43,281 bases of DNA from Pelagibacterium sediminicola (lineage in GTDB: Bacteria > Pseudomonadota > Alphaproteobacteria > Rhizobiales > Devosiaceae), in contig NZ_QMEL01000014.1 in assembly GCF_003390885.1 (NCBI RefSeq), forward strand, positions 1 to 43,281, in the 5' to 3' direction. A program made the position numbers and the translations under genes. Positions 7,862 through 16,302 of the stretch are shown in pieces; position 1 is the stretch's first letter, and every line of letters starts with the position of its first letter. The notes under the pieces are model-generated. The model was given only the letters and a program-made list of their open reading frames with translations. It was not told the origin of the DNA and ran no database searches.

Positions 7862-9175
7862 TCAGTTGGCCCGGTTGCGGTAGAGCGTGTCCAGCCACAC
7901 CGCAAAGACAAGAACAATACCCACGACGATGCTCTGGAGCGGGCTGTCCAGCCCCATCAGCACCATGCCCGATTGCAGCGATTGCATGACCAGCGCGCCG
8001 ATCATCGCGCCGACCACGGTGCCGACACCGCCCGAAAGCGAGGTCCCCCCGATCACCGCGGCGGCGATCACGTAAAGCTCGTCGAGCGTACCCATGGCGT
8101 TGGTCGCCGCATTGAGCCGGGCGGAGGAGATCGAGGCGGCGATGGCGCAGAGTGCGCCCATCAGCATATAGACCTTGACGGTGACCCAGCGGGTATTGAT
8201 GCCCGCCAGTTCAGCCGCCTCGGGGTTGCCGCCGATGGCAAACACGTAGCGCCCGAATCGGGTGCGCATGGCGATGAAGGTCATGATCAGCCCCACCATG
8301 ACCGCCATGAGCACCGGAACGGCGATGCCGTGCGAGATGAACAGACCGCCTTCGGGCACTTCCATGCCTTGCGCCTGGGCATAATTGGCCGCGATCCGCA
8401 CCGGCCAGGGATAGGCATTGAACACGGCGACCGCGGCCAGTGTCACTCCGCATCCGATGGCGGCGAGAACGCCCTCCGCCCACATGGGCCGCTGCGGGAA
8501 ACTGAAGCGCCGGCGCTGCCGCCGCGCATAGGCAAGATAGATGATGACGCCTGCGCAGGCGAATGCGGCAACGATCCAGCTCGCCGTCGCGCCGATGGAA
8601 CCCATCGGCCCCCCGCCCATGAGCTGGAAGGTCGAATCGAGCGGCGCAACGGTGCGGCCCGAAGTGATCCACCACGCCGTGCCGCGCCAGATGAGAAAGC
8701 CACCCAGCGTCACGATGAAGGCGGGCACGCGCAAATAGGCGATGATCGTGCCTTGCAACAGCCCGATCAGAAGGCCCACGAACAGCCCGAATGCAAGCGT
8801 CAACACCCATATCGCCGGGTGTCCGAAACCAAGTATTGGTGGCAGGATTTCCGCCTGCATCACCCCCATCAGCATGGCGAGGGTGCCCAGCACCGCACCC
8901 ACCGAAAGGTCGATGTTGCGGGTGACGATAACCAGCACCATGCCCGTCGCCATCACGGCGACCGATGCGGTCTGTACCGACAGGTTCCACAGGTTGCGGG
9001 GCGTGATGAACAGCCCGCCCGACAGAAAATGAAAGCCGATCCAGATCAGCAGCAACGCGCCGACCATTCCGAGCAGCCTTGTATCGATTTCGGTCGCCGT
9101 CAGGAATTTCCGTACCGGATTGCCTTCGATGGTGAGTGAGTGTGCCGAGTTCGCCGTGGCGTTCTGCTCTGCCAT
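7862..9175 (-). CDS. xylH: Sugar ABC transporter permease (XylH-type)
   Basis: A 437-residue inner-membrane permease of the ribose/xylose class with about ten hydrophobic segments. It has the class signatures [13 protein letters not shown] near residue 85, [27 protein letters not shown] in the loop that contacts the ATPase, and [15 protein letters not shown]. The long segment between the two halves is characteristic of XylH rather than the shorter RbsC. AGGAGAGG precedes ATG 9175. It sits between xylF (155 bases, with a hairpin) and xylG. Confidence 0.87.
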   Translation of the reverse strand: MAEQNATANSAHSLTIEGNPVRKFLTATEIDTRLLGMVGALLLIWIGFHFLSGGLFITPRNLWNLSVQTASVAVMATGMVLVIVTRNIDLSVGAVLGTLAMLMGVMQAEILPPILGFGHPAIWVLTLAFGLFVGLLIGLLQGTIIAYLRVPAFIVTLGGFLIWRGTAWWITSGRTVAPLDSTFQLMGGGPMGSIGATASWIVAAFACAGVIIYLAYARRQRRRFSFPQRPMWAEGVLAAIGCGVTLAAVAVFNAYPWPVRIAANYAQAQGMEVPEGGLFISHGIAVPVLMAVMVGLIMTFIAMRTRFGRYVFAIGGNPEAAELAGINTRWVTVKVYMLMGALCAIAASISSARLNAATNAMGTLDELYVIAAAVIGGTSLSGGVGTVVGAMIGALVMQSLQSGMVLMGLDSPLQSIVVGIVLVFAVWLDTLYRNRAN

Positions 9176-9275
9176 TTGCCTCTCCTAGCGCAAACCGTGC
9201 CCCGGTGATGCCGCGATCGGCCTCAGCGCGCGGGAACGGAACGGCAGTTCGATGAAGTCAGTATTTTTATCAGGC

Positions 9276-9308
9276 AGGGTGCCGCGGCGGCAAGCGCCGC
9301 GGCACCCT
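9276..9308 (-). other. Stable hairpin between xylF and xylH
   Basis: AGGGTGCCGCGGCG (9276..9289) pairs perfectly with 9295..9308 across a five-base loop. On the transcribed strand it falls between the xylF stop and the xylH ribosome binding site and is not followed by a T-run. It most likely protects the xylF mRNA 3' end or partly attenuates read-through, which would give more binding protein than permease. Confidence 0.65.
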
Positions 9309-9330
9309 CCGAATGATCGGATCGGCCGGA

Positions 9331-10371
9331 TCAGTCGCAGGCCGCAACTGTGCCCGCGGCCACACCCTGGCAGACCACGTCCTTGCTCACCCAACCCGCA
9401 TCGATGACGATATCGAGATTGTCGCGGGTGATCGGAACCGGGGACAGGAAGAACGAGTTCATGGAAACCCCATTGGGGCCGCCATCGAACTTGACGGCAC
9501 CGGGGATGGCGTCGAGCGCCGTACCACCGGCAAGGTCAAGCGCGATCTCCACGGCCTTGGCGCCAAGTTCGCGGGCGTCCTTCCAGACCGAGACGGTCTG
9601 TGTACCGAGTGCAACGCGGTTGAGCGCGGCATGGTCGCCGTCCTGCCCCGATACGGGAACCGAACCGGCAAGCCCCTGGGCGGCCAGCGCCGCGATCGCG
9701 CCGCCGGCGGTGCCGTCATTGGAGGCCACCACCGCATCGACATTATTGTCGTTGGCGGTCAGGAATTGCTCCATGTTGCGCTGCGCATTCTCAGGTAGCC
9801 AGCCATCGGTATAGGCTTCCCCGACATTGACGATATCGCCCGCGTCGATCGCGGCCTGCAGCACTTCGAGTTGGCCTTCATGCAGGAAGTCCGCATTGGG
9901 ATCGGCACCCGAACCCTTGATGAAGACGTAGTTGCCGGTCGGCTGAACCGCGTAGACGGCCTCGGCCTGAAGGCGGCCCACGCCCTTGTTGTCGAAGGTC
10001 AGGTAAAATGCTTCGGCGTTCTCGATGAGCCGGTCATAGCCGACCACCGGAATGCCTTCCGCAACGGCGGCGGCGATGGCCGGGCCGATGGCGTCGGAAT
10101 CCTGGGCGAGAACGATCAGGGCATCGGCTCCCTGCGCGATCAGGCTTTCGACGTCGGTCAGTTGCTTGGCGGCCGAAGACTGCGCGTCTGCCGAGATATA
10201 GCGCGCGCCGGCCGCTTCGAGCGCCGCGACGATTGCGGCTTCGTCGGTCTTCCAGCGTTCTTCCTGGAAGTTCGACCACGACACGCCGACCGTGAGTTCC
10301 TGCGCAACGGCAGCGCCCACGCCAGCGAAAAGAACGGTCGTGCCAAGCAGGACCGCAGCAAATTTCTTCAT
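9331..10371 (-). CDS. xylF: D-xylose ABC transporter substrate-binding protein
   Basis: A 346-residue periplasmic sugar-binding protein with a Sec signal peptide ([10 protein letters not shown]... cleaved near AVAQE). It has strong similarity, from memory, to E. coli XylF: the ERWKTDEA start, [41 protein letters not shown] with TAGGAI, and the SGQDGD region. It captures D-xylose for the XylHG importer. GGAGGAAAC precedes ATG 10371. It is the first gene of the transport operon, divergent from a ROK regulator, with an AT-rich operator-like region between them. No xylose isomerase or xylulokinase gene is in this window. Confidence 0.9.
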   Translation of the reverse strand: MKKFAAVLLGTTVLFAGVGAAVAQELTVGVSWSNFQEERWKTDEAAIVAALEAAGARYISADAQSSAAKQLTDVESLIAQGADALIVLAQDSDAIGPAIAAAVAEGIPVVGYDRLIENAEAFYLTFDNKGVGRLQAEAVYAVQPTGNYVFIKGSGADPNADFLHEGQLEVLQAAIDAGDIVNVGEAYTDGWLPENAQRNMEQFLTANDNNVDAVVASNDGTAGGAIAALAAQGLAGSVPVSGQDGDHAALNRVALGTQTVSVWKDARELGAKAVEIALDLAGGTALDAIPGAVKFDGGPNGVSMNSFFLSPVPITRDNLDIVIDAGWVSKDVVCQGVAAGTVAACD

Positions 10372-10469
10372 AATGTTTCCTCCTCCACGTCCCCGAGATC
10401 GGGAACGCCGGTCTGTGATGAAAAGGGGTCTACCTCCAACTGGCGCATGCATCCTCCGCTCTACGCCAA

Positions 10470-10488
10470 GAGTATTATTTCAATACTC
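10470..10488. promoter_or_regulatory. Candidate operator of the ROK regulator
   Basis: GAGTATT-N5-AATACTC is a perfect inverted repeat within an AT-rich patch in otherwise GC-rich DNA. It overlaps the predicted xylF start of transcription. A second, partly overlapping symmetry pairs ATTATTT (10474..10480) with AAATAAT (10493..10499). That this is where the adjacent ROK protein binds is an inference from position. Confidence 0.55.
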
Positions 10489-10494
10489 GAAAAA

Positions 10495-10524
10495 ATAATT
10501 GGCACGCTGAAATCTCTATGTCAA
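10495..10524 (-). promoter_or_regulatory. Predicted xylF promoter
   Basis: On the minus strand a consensus -35 box TTGACA (10524..10519) is followed after 18 bases by AATTAT (10500..10495) as a weak -10 box. Transcription would begin near 10488, at the edge of the palindromic operator, which suits repression. The leader to the xylF start would be about 115 bases. Confidence 0.55.
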
Positions 10525-10651
10525 CATCCCGTGTGAGGTTAATGGCACGCGCGCCCGGAAATCGGCCGGCCTTCAAGGTTTGAGGCTGGCCCGGCGCGCC
10601 GTGGCGCCTTATGGAAACGATGGGCCGGAACGGGCCAAAAAGGAGAACGAT

Positions 10652-11890
10652 TTGGCGCGCGGTGTTGCGGACACCGAGATGATCCGGCGACAGAACCGGG
10701 ACCTGATTCTCGGCGCCTTGCGGCGTGCCGGCCCGCTGTCCCGTTCCCAGATCGCGGCTGATACCGGGTTGTCCAATGCAACCCTCACCGCCATCGCCTC
10801 TGAATTCGTAAGCCAGGGCGTGCTCGTCGATCTCGAGAGTACGGCCGGTGAAAGCAGGGTCCGTGGCCGCCCCAGCGTCAAGCTTGCCCACAACCGCAAG
10901 GCCGCCTTTACCCTGCTTGTCGAACTCGATGTCACCCGCTGCCGGATTTCGCTGCTCGATTACGCCGGCATCCTTGTGGACCGCATCGAAAGCGCGATCA
11001 CCCCGGCGACATTCGCCGAGACTTCCGCCCCCCATTTCCTCGCCGAGCGCATCCAGCTCATATATGCGCGCAACGCCAACGCCGCCGACCGGCTGCTGAT
11101 CGTGGCCATTTCCGTCCAGGGCATTCTGTCCTCCGAGGAGACGGGGATGAAATGGTCCCCTATCGCCCATCTGGCCGGGGTGGATATCGTAACGCCCTTG
11201 CAGGACCAGTTCGGGCTGTCGGTGAAGCTCTACAAGCGCGGCCGCCTGATGGCGGACGGCATGCGCTGGCTCGAGCCGGAACTGGCCGGAAAGACCATCG
11301 CCACGGTCTTCATCGGCTCGACGGTCGGCATGGGGCTGACCTTTGCCGATACCGACCGGATAGGCAGCGACATCGGCACCGAATTCGGCCACATGATCCA
11401 CGTTCCCGATGGCGCGCTCTGTCGCTGCGGCGCGGTAGGCTGCATCGAGGCCTATGCCGCCGATTACGGCATCCTGCGCTCAGCCTATTCGGTACCGCGC
11501 CATACCCCGCCCGCCCAGGCCGTACCTCCCGATGATTTCCGGCAGATCGTCAGCCGCGCCCGCATGGGAGACCGCAACGCGCTACACGCCTTCAACCTCG
11601 CCGGGAGCGCCATCGGGTACGGCCTCAACCGCCTGATGTCGATCTTCAACCTCGACCAGATCGTCATACTGGGGCCTGGCACCGCCGCCTACGACCTCAT
11701 GCAGCCCGGCATCACGGAAGGCGCCACCGCCTCGCTGATGGGCGAACTCAGGGGCCTGCCGCCGGTAACGCTGGTGGCAGAGGCGAGCGAGCCGATCTAT
11801 CGCGGCCTCACCATGAAGGCCCTGACCGACCTCGACCGCACCGTCTTTGCCGCCATGAACCAGCCCGCCATCGCGCAGGTTGCCGAATAA
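10652..11890 (+). CDS. ROK family transcriptional regulator (XylR-like)
   Basis: A 412-residue regulator with an N-terminal winged helix-turn-helix (about residues 10-70, [20 protein letters not shown]) and a C-terminal ROK sugar-sensing domain. The ROK zinc site is recognisable as the GH of FGHMIHVP followed by [10 protein letters not shown]. The ATP-binding DxGxT motif of ROK kinases is absent (LDVTRC), as expected for a repressor. Start TTG 10652 was chosen for AAGGAG six bases before it; ATG 10679 is an alternative. The gene is divergent from xylFHG, so it probably represses the importer until a sugar, most simply xylose, is bound. It is followed by tRNA-Thr. Confidence 0.87.
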   Translation: MARGVADTEMIRRQNRDLILGALRRAGPLSRSQIAADTGLSNATLTAIASEFVSQGVLVDLESTAGESRVRGRPSVKLAHNRKAAFTLLVELDVTRCRISLLDYAGILVDRIESAITPATFAETSAPHFLAERIQLIYARNANAADRLLIVAISVQGILSSEETGMKWSPIAHLAGVDIVTPLQDQFGLSVKLYKRGRLMADGMRWLEPELAGKTIATVFIGSTVGMGLTFADTDRIGSDIGTEFGHMIHVPDGALCRCGAVGCIEAYAADYGILRSAYSVPRHTPPAQAVPPDDFRQIVSRARMGDRNALHAFNLAGSAIGYGLNRLMSIFNLDQIVILGPGTAAYDLMQPGITEGATASLMGELRGLPPVTLVAEASEPIYRGLTMKALTDLDRTVFAAMNQPAIAQVAE

Positions 11891-11943
11891 GCGCCGCAAA
11901 CCACGCTTGTCCCGCCCGACGAGCGGTGCTATCAGACCCGCGC

Positions 11944-12019
11944 GCCGGTATAGCTCAGTTGGTAGAGCATCTGATTTGTAATCAGAGGGTCGCGGGTTCA
12001 AGTCCTGCTGCCGGCACCA
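11944..12019 (+). tRNA. tRNA-Thr (anticodon TGT)
   Basis: A 76-base tRNA beginning GCCGGTATAGCTCAG. It has acceptor arm GCCGGTA paired with the 3' TGCCGGC region, anticodon loop TTTGTAA with TGT, T-arm GGTTCAAGTCC, and an encoded CCA. It lies 53 bases after the ROK gene and 50 before nadK. Confidence 0.95.
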
Positions 12020-12069
12020 TTCTCAATGCCCTTACGCATCGATTTCGGCGTTTTCGGGGAGGCGGAGCC

Positions 12070-12846
12070 ATGGCCCTTTATACTGACGGCAAAGTGGCCT
12101 TCGTCGCCAGCCCTTCCCCGGCAGCCGTGGAAGCCCGCGAGGCGCTTGTGGCGCGCTATGGCGATGCGGGCCTCGACGGCGCTTCGATCGTCGTGGCGCT
12201 CGGCGGTGACGGGCTGATGCTCGAAACGCTGCACAAGGTCATGGACCGTGGCGTCCCGGTTTACGGGATGAATTTCGGCTCGGTCGGGTTCCTCATGAAC
12301 GAATATGGCGTCGATGCGCTCGACGTTCGCTTGCGCGCCGCCATGCCCACGACCATCCATCCTCTCACCATGCGCGTCAGGGACGCCGACGGAACGGTCC
12401 GCGAAGCGCTGGCGCTTAACGAGGTGTCCCTCTTCCGCTCGACCTATCAGGCCGCCAAGATCGAGATCAGGATCGACGGCGACGTCCGGCTCGAGGAACT
12501 GACCTGCGACGGCGTCATCGTCGCCACCCCCGCCGGCTCGACCGCCTACAACCTCTCGGCGCACGGCCCCATCCTGCCGATCACCGCGCCCTTGCTGGCC
12601 CTGACCCCCATCTCCCCCTTCCGCCCCCGCCGCTGGCGCGGCGCGATCCTCTCCAACCGCGCCTCGATCACCTTCCTCATCCGCGAGGCCGAAAAACGCC
12701 CGGTGAGCGCGGTGGCCGACAATGTGGAATTCACCAATGTCATCGAGGTCAACGTCCACGAGGACCGGCGGCATGCGGTAACGCTATTGTTCGATCCGGG
12801 GCATAGCCTCGATGAGCGGGTTCTGATCGAACAGTTCCGGTATTAG
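12070..12846 (+). CDS. nadK: NAD kinase
   Basis: A 258-residue cytosolic kinase that phosphorylates NAD to NADP. The diagnostic GGDG motif is in [14 protein letters not shown], followed by [12 protein letters not shown], the NEV block (ALNEVSLFR) and the glycine-rich substrate segment [15 protein letters not shown]. Start ATG 12070 follows GGAGGCGGAGCC; the open frame upstream runs through tRNA-Thr and is not coding. Length fits the short proteobacterial form. A palindromic repeat begins four bases after the stop. Confidence 0.94.
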   Translation: MALYTDGKVAFVASPSPAAVEAREALVARYGDAGLDGASIVVALGGDGLMLETLHKVMDRGVPVYGMNFGSVGFLMNEYGVDALDVRLRAAMPTTIHPLTMRVRDADGTVREALALNEVSLFRSTYQAAKIEIRIDGDVRLEELTCDGVIVATPAGSTAYNLSAHGPILPITAPLLALTPISPFRPRRWRGAILSNRASITFLIREAEKRPVSAVADNVEFTNVIEVNVHEDRRHAVTLLFDPGHSLDERVLIEQFRY

Positions 12847-12849
12847 CAG

Positions 12850-12993
12850 GCATCGCTGCACCCCTCACCCCCAACCCCTCTCCCTCAAGGGGAGAGGGGG
12901 GCTCATAAGCCGAGATATCCACGGATACCCTTCTCCCCTTGCGGGAGAAGGTGGCCGGAGCGAAGCGGAGGTCGGATGAGGGGTGCAGCGGAG
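12850..12993. repeat. Palindromic intergenic repeat, copy 2
   Basis: It begins GCATCGCTGCACCCCTC directly after the nadK stop and ends with GGATGAGGGGTGCAGCGGA. It contains the CCCAACCCCTCTCCC arm, an AT-richer centre and the CTTCTCCCCTTGCGGGAG hairpin. It lies between convergent nadK and the DUF2336 gene and could act as a bidirectional transcript end. Confidence 0.85.
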
Positions 12994-13020
12994 CCTGTAG
13001 CAAGCACTGTTGTCCGAGCT

Positions 13021-14232
13021 TCAGGCCGCCGGCAACGCCAGCGTCTCCCCGCCGCCGAGGTCAGGCACCATCTCCACCTCCGGCGCCTCTGCCGCGAAGG
13101 CGGGCATCACCCCGCGTGCGGCGGCGCGGGCCAGCACGATGTTTTGTTCGTTGAGATAGGCAAACGCCTCGTCGAGCGCCGGCGGAATGTCGCCGCCATG
13201 CTCGGCGATAAGTTCCTCGATCAGCAGCGAAACGACGAAATGGCGCGCCGCCAGATCGTCGGCGAGATCGGCGGCGCGGGCGTGGAAAACCAGCCGGGCC
13301 AGCAGATTGCGCAGGGCGGGCGAAAAGCCGCTTTTGGCGAACACCGCATTGAGCGCGGACCGCGAGCCGTTGTCGAGCAGCGTGAAAATCTTGGCGCGCG
13401 GCGTGGCGGAGAGGTGGGCAAGGCAATCGGCAAAGAACAGCACCTGCCCGTGCACCAAGGCGTGCAGCATCAGCCGGGAATTGATCTGGCCGGCATCGGC
13501 CATAGCGGCGATATACGCCCCGCGTCCCCGGCCCGCCTCGCGCTCCCCGATCGTTGCGGCGGCGGCATCGCACGCATCGCGCATCAGCCGCGCGAGGCGG
13601 CGCGGATGGACCGCGCCCTTGACGATGCGGATGGAACTCAACGCCTCGCGCACCCTTTCGACGAGATAGAGCCGGGCCAGCCCCGGCAGATCCTTGCGCT
13701 TGAGCAGCGCCCCCCGCACCCTTGCATCCTCGCCCCACTGTTCGGCGAGCACCATCAGATCATCGGTCGGATACGAAAGGTCCGTGCGCGCAAGAACCCT
13801 CACGCAAAGATCGGGCGAGCCGACCCGCAAAAGCGCCAGCGCGACCCGGACCGAAAGCGTGGGCCGCATGGTCATCACCGCCAGCATGTCGGGGTCGCCC
13901 GAACGGATGATGCCCATGAGGTCGGCATCGAGCAGGACGGGGGAATACTGCACCACGGCCCGCGAAATGACCGGCGCATCCTGCGCCAGCGACAGCATGA
14001 TCGGACGCGGGGCATGCCCGGAGTGCAAGAGCCCATAGGCCAGCGCCGCGCGCACGCGCACCGAGGCATCGTCGAGAAAATTTATGAGCGCGGCATAAAG
14101 CGCGGCCTGTTCATCGGCGGGCCCGCGATGGTCGAGATAGGCCAGCGCCGCCAGATGCGCCGCCTGCCCCCGCTCCTCGCTGTCGGCTGACTGTGAAAGC
14201 TGAACATAACGCTGATAGGCGACCATACGCAT
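13021..14232 (-). CDS. DUF2336 domain-containing protein (helical-repeat)
   Basis: A 403-residue protein, almost entirely helical, with HEAT-like repeats in the first half (for example DASVRVRAALAYGLL and LSVRVALALLRVG) and the DUF2336 domain covering most of its length. DUF2336 proteins are typical of alphaproteobacteria and have no firm biochemical role. No signal peptide or membrane helix is seen. The start is ATG 14232; ATG 14226 is an alternative two codons in. A CtrA-like box lies about 38 bases upstream. It sits alone between two copies of the palindromic repeat, next to a lytic transglycosylase on the same strand. Confidence 0.75.
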   Translation of the reverse strand: MRMVAYQRYVQLSQSADSEERGQAAHLAALAYLDHRGPADEQAALYAALINFLDDASVRVRAALAYGLLHSGHAPRPIMLSLAQDAPVISRAVVQYSPVLLDADLMGIIRSGDPDMLAVMTMRPTLSVRVALALLRVGSPDLCVRVLARTDLSYPTDDLMVLAEQWGEDARVRGALLKRKDLPGLARLYLVERVREALSSIRIVKGAVHPRRLARLMRDACDAAAATIGEREAGRGRGAYIAAMADAGQINSRLMLHALVHGQVLFFADCLAHLSATPRAKIFTLLDNGSRSALNAVFAKSGFSPALRNLLARLVFHARAADLADDLAARHFVVSLLIEELIAEHGGDIPPALDEAFAYLNEQNIVLARAAARGVMPAFAAEAPEVEMVPDLGGGETLALPAA

Positions 14233-14269
14233 CCCCGGTACTCATCGGAGCAAATCTAGGCGCGAAGGT

Positions 14270-14284
14270 TTAAGGATTGGTTCA
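14270..14284. promoter_or_regulatory. CtrA-like box upstream of the DUF2336 gene
   Basis: TTAA-N7-TTCA, seven of eight consensus bases of TTAA-N7-TTAA, 38 bases before the gene start. Assignment is by pattern only. Confidence 0.35.
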
Positions 14285-14308
14285 CCATAAAATCCGAGTG
14301 CTTGGCCA

Positions 14309-14456
14309 GCACCGCTGCCCCCTCACCCCCAACCCCTCTCCCACAAGGGGAGAGGGGGGCTCGAAAGCCGAAACATCCGCAGGATCACCCTTCTCCCCTT
14401 GTGGGAGAAGGTGGGCTTTCGCGAAGCGAAAGGTCGGATGAGGGGGCCAGCGATGC
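14309..14456. repeat. Palindromic intergenic repeat, copy 3
   Basis: It has the same order of arms as copy 2, bounded by GCACCGCTGCCCCC and GGGGGCCAGCGATGC. It ends four bases before the stop codon of the lytic transglycosylase gene, so it forms that gene's transcript end while also lying upstream of the DUF2336 gene. Confidence 0.85.
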
Positions 14457-14460
14457 CGCC

Positions 14461-15276
14461 TTATTCCCCGGAATAAAACCCGCTGAACAGCGTCCTCGGC
14501 TGGGGCGCCTCGACGGGGGAGCCGGAGGCGCCCTCGATTTGCGTCGAGAACAACGAGGTGAACGAGACCCCCGGCGGGATCAGTGGCTGGTTGTCGAGTT
14601 CGATCCGCGAGGGCAGCGGCGGCTGGCTGGCGTATTGCTGGGCGCTGAATCCCGCGCTGGGGGGGGCGGGCTGGTTGTGGTGGCGCGCTACCAGCACCTG
14701 ATAGACTTCGCGCACCGTGCGCGGGCGGCCATTGTCGTAAAAGATCGGCCGGTTGGCCTCCGCCGCGCGTGGAAAAAGAGCGGCTGCGCTGGCATCGGGC
14801 TGGCGGAGCCCCGCATCGAAAAACCGTTCCGCCCCCCGCGCACCGAGGAAATGGGCGATATAGAGTTCACCGGGGCTCGGCATCCGTCCGAATTTCTGCT
14901 GCAGGTAATCCCCGTTGCGCCGGGTAAAAGCCGCCGCCAGATCGGAAGCGACCTCCGGGTTCTTGCGCAGGTCGAGAATCTGCTGGCGCACCATCGGGTT
15001 GCGGACGAAAAATTCCCCGTTCTGCTCCTCGATGTGATCGGCAAAATCCTGATAGCCGAGCCGGGGCCCCTCGTCCTTCATCACCTCGAACCACGTGCTC
15101 TCGATGAACTGGAAAAGCCCCGTCGCCGAGGATGTCGAAGCGCGGGCAGCGGGGTTGAGGCTGCTTTCGCGGATGGCGGTCTGCACCAGATAGTCGAAAT
15201 CGACGCCGCTGCGCTGCCCCGCCCTGTCGATGGCGTAGGCTATGGGCGCGGGAATGTTCGATATGGGTGACGCCAT
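14461..15276 (-). CDS. Lytic transglycosylase, SLT domain protein
   Basis: A 271-residue protein with a goose-lysozyme-like SLT fold in its first half. The probable catalytic glutamate is in AIRESSLNP (about residue 37), and SATGLFQFIESTW is the conserved block that follows. Such enzymes cleave the glycan strand of peptidoglycan to a 1,6-anhydro end. The C-terminal third is proline/alanine-rich and probably unstructured. There is no classical signal peptide, which is unusual for a periplasmic enzyme and fits export by a flagellar or other specialised route, or a missed start. A perfect CtrA-like box lies about 50 bases upstream, touching a MITE-like element. Confidence 0.85.
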   Translation of the reverse strand: MASPISNIPAPIAYAIDRAGQRSGVDFDYLVQTAIRESSLNPAARASTSSATGLFQFIESTWFEVMKDEGPRLGYQDFADHIEEQNGEFFVRNPMVRQQILDLRKNPEVASDLAAAFTRRNGDYLQQKFGRMPSPGELYIAHFLGARGAERFFDAGLRQPDASAAALFPRAAEANRPIFYDNGRPRTVREVYQVLVARHHNQPAPPSAGFSAQQYASQPPLPSRIELDNQPLIPPGVSFTSLFSTQIEGASGSPVEAPQPRTLFSGFYSGE

Positions 15277-15325
15277 GGGGCCCGACTCGCTGGAATCCTC
15301 ATGGTTAATAAAATGCTACCAGAGG

Positions 15326-15340
15326 TTAACCGCGCGTTAA
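15326..15340. promoter_or_regulatory. Perfect CtrA-like box upstream of the lytic transglycosylase
   Basis: TTAA (15326..15329), seven bases, TTAA (15337..15340), 50 bases before the gene start. The final bases of the right half belong to the end of the MITE-like element, so the box spans an insertion junction. Confidence 0.5.
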
Positions 15341-15603
15341 GAGTGCCTAACAGAACCAGAGACGGCCACGACGCGCGCAATTTGTCCAGCCCGCAAGGCG
15401 CCGCGTGCAGCCGATACCAAGGTATCGGCAAGCGCGGGAACGCAGCGGATGGACAAATTGCGCGCGCCGCAGGTGGGGTTTGGACGGCCGCCTGCCGTGT
15501 CCAGCCGCTTGGCGATACCCCCGGTATCGCCTGCACGCCTGTCCTTGCATCCGACTCGTCCGAACCCCATCGTGGCCATCTCTGGTTCTGTTAGGCACTC
15601 TTA
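15338..15603. mobile_element. MITE-like element, copy 1 (266 bp)
   Basis: It is bounded by a perfect 25-base terminal inverted repeat (15338..15362 and 15579..15603), whose outer part is TAAGAGTGCCTAACAG. The match continues inward with one mismatch to about 34 bases. It has no transposase frame. Inside are two short palindromes, GCCGATACCAAGGTATCGGC and GCGATACCCCCGGTATCGCC. A near-identical copy lies inverted at 35869..36133. TA at both edges is consistent with a TA target duplication. The right terminus encodes the last codons and stop of the nitroreductase gene. Confidence 0.85.
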
Positions 15604-16181
15604 GGGTGCGCCCAATACGTGGTTTTGGCCTCGACATCAGGCCTGTCGCGCTCCTCGAGCCGGGTTTGCGGCGTGCCTATATGGACAAAGCCCACGAAGC
15701 GCTCTCCCGGCTGCGCGCCCAGAATCGCCGCCGCCTCTTCGTCATAGGCAAACCAGCGCGTGACCCAATGGGCGGCAAAGCCCAGTGCATTGGCCGCGTG
15801 GCAGAGGTTGAGACAGGCATTGCCCGCCGCCAGCAACTGCTCGAATTCGGGAATTTTCGGGTGCGGGGCGGCGGTGCTGATAACCCCGACGGTCAGCGGC
15901 GCGGGCAGGAACCGCGTGCGCTCGGCTTCGAGCCGGTCCTCGCCCGCGTCCGGTTCGCGCGCCGCAACGAGGTTCGCCAGCATCTGGCCGGCCTTTTCCC
16001 GCGCCTCCCCCTCGAAAACGACGAACCGCCATGGCGCCAGCTTGCCGTGATCCGGCACACGGCTGGCGATGGTCAGCATCTCATGGAGCGCATCGCGGCC
16101 AGGACCGGGCTCGCCGAGGAACGGCGCGGTTACCGTACGGCGGGAATTGAGATAATCGCGAAGGGCGGCGTTGACGGTCAT
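15591..16181 (-). CDS. Nitroreductase family protein (YdjA-like)
   Basis: A 196-residue FMN-dependent oxidoreductase of the nitroreductase fold. RRTV near the N-terminus and SRVPDHGKLAPWRFVVFEG contain the flavin-phosphate and ring contacts of the single-domain YdjA/TdsD-type subgroup, and WVTRWFAYD and ERFVGFVHIGTP are C-terminal flavin-proximal blocks. The electron acceptor is unknown. ATG 16181 has GGAG upstream. The last three residues (KSA) and the TAA stop are encoded by the terminal repeat of the MITE-like element, so the natural C-terminus has probably been replaced. Confidence 0.87.
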   Translation of the reverse strand: MTVNAALRDYLNSRRTVTAPFLGEPGPGRDALHEMLTIASRVPDHGKLAPWRFVVFEGEAREKAGQMLANLVAAREPDAGEDRLEAERTRFLPAPLTVGVISTAAPHPKIPEFEQLLAAGNACLNLCHAANALGFAAHWVTRWFAYDEEAAAILGAQPGERFVGFVHIGTPQTRLEERDRPDVEAKTTYWAHPKSA

Positions 16182-16302
16182 GACAAGGCTCCGAACTTGC
16201 TCGATTGTCGCGCTTATGACACAGCTTTTCCCGAATTGATAAATAGGAATCGCCTTGGCGCAGCATATCGTTGCCCATATCAGGCGGAGTTCGGTTAGGC
16301 CA

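Noticed and set aside
9276-9308. Intrinsic terminator after xylF
   Set aside because: The stem is strong, but on the transcribed strand no T-run follows and the permease gene is in the same operon.
12845-13020. Short frame between nadK and the DUF2336 gene
   Set aside because: It lies wholly within palindromic repeat copy 2.
15361-15594. Short frames inside the MITE-like element
   Set aside because: Similar frames recur in both copies only because the DNA is duplicated. They have no start signals and the element looks non-coding.
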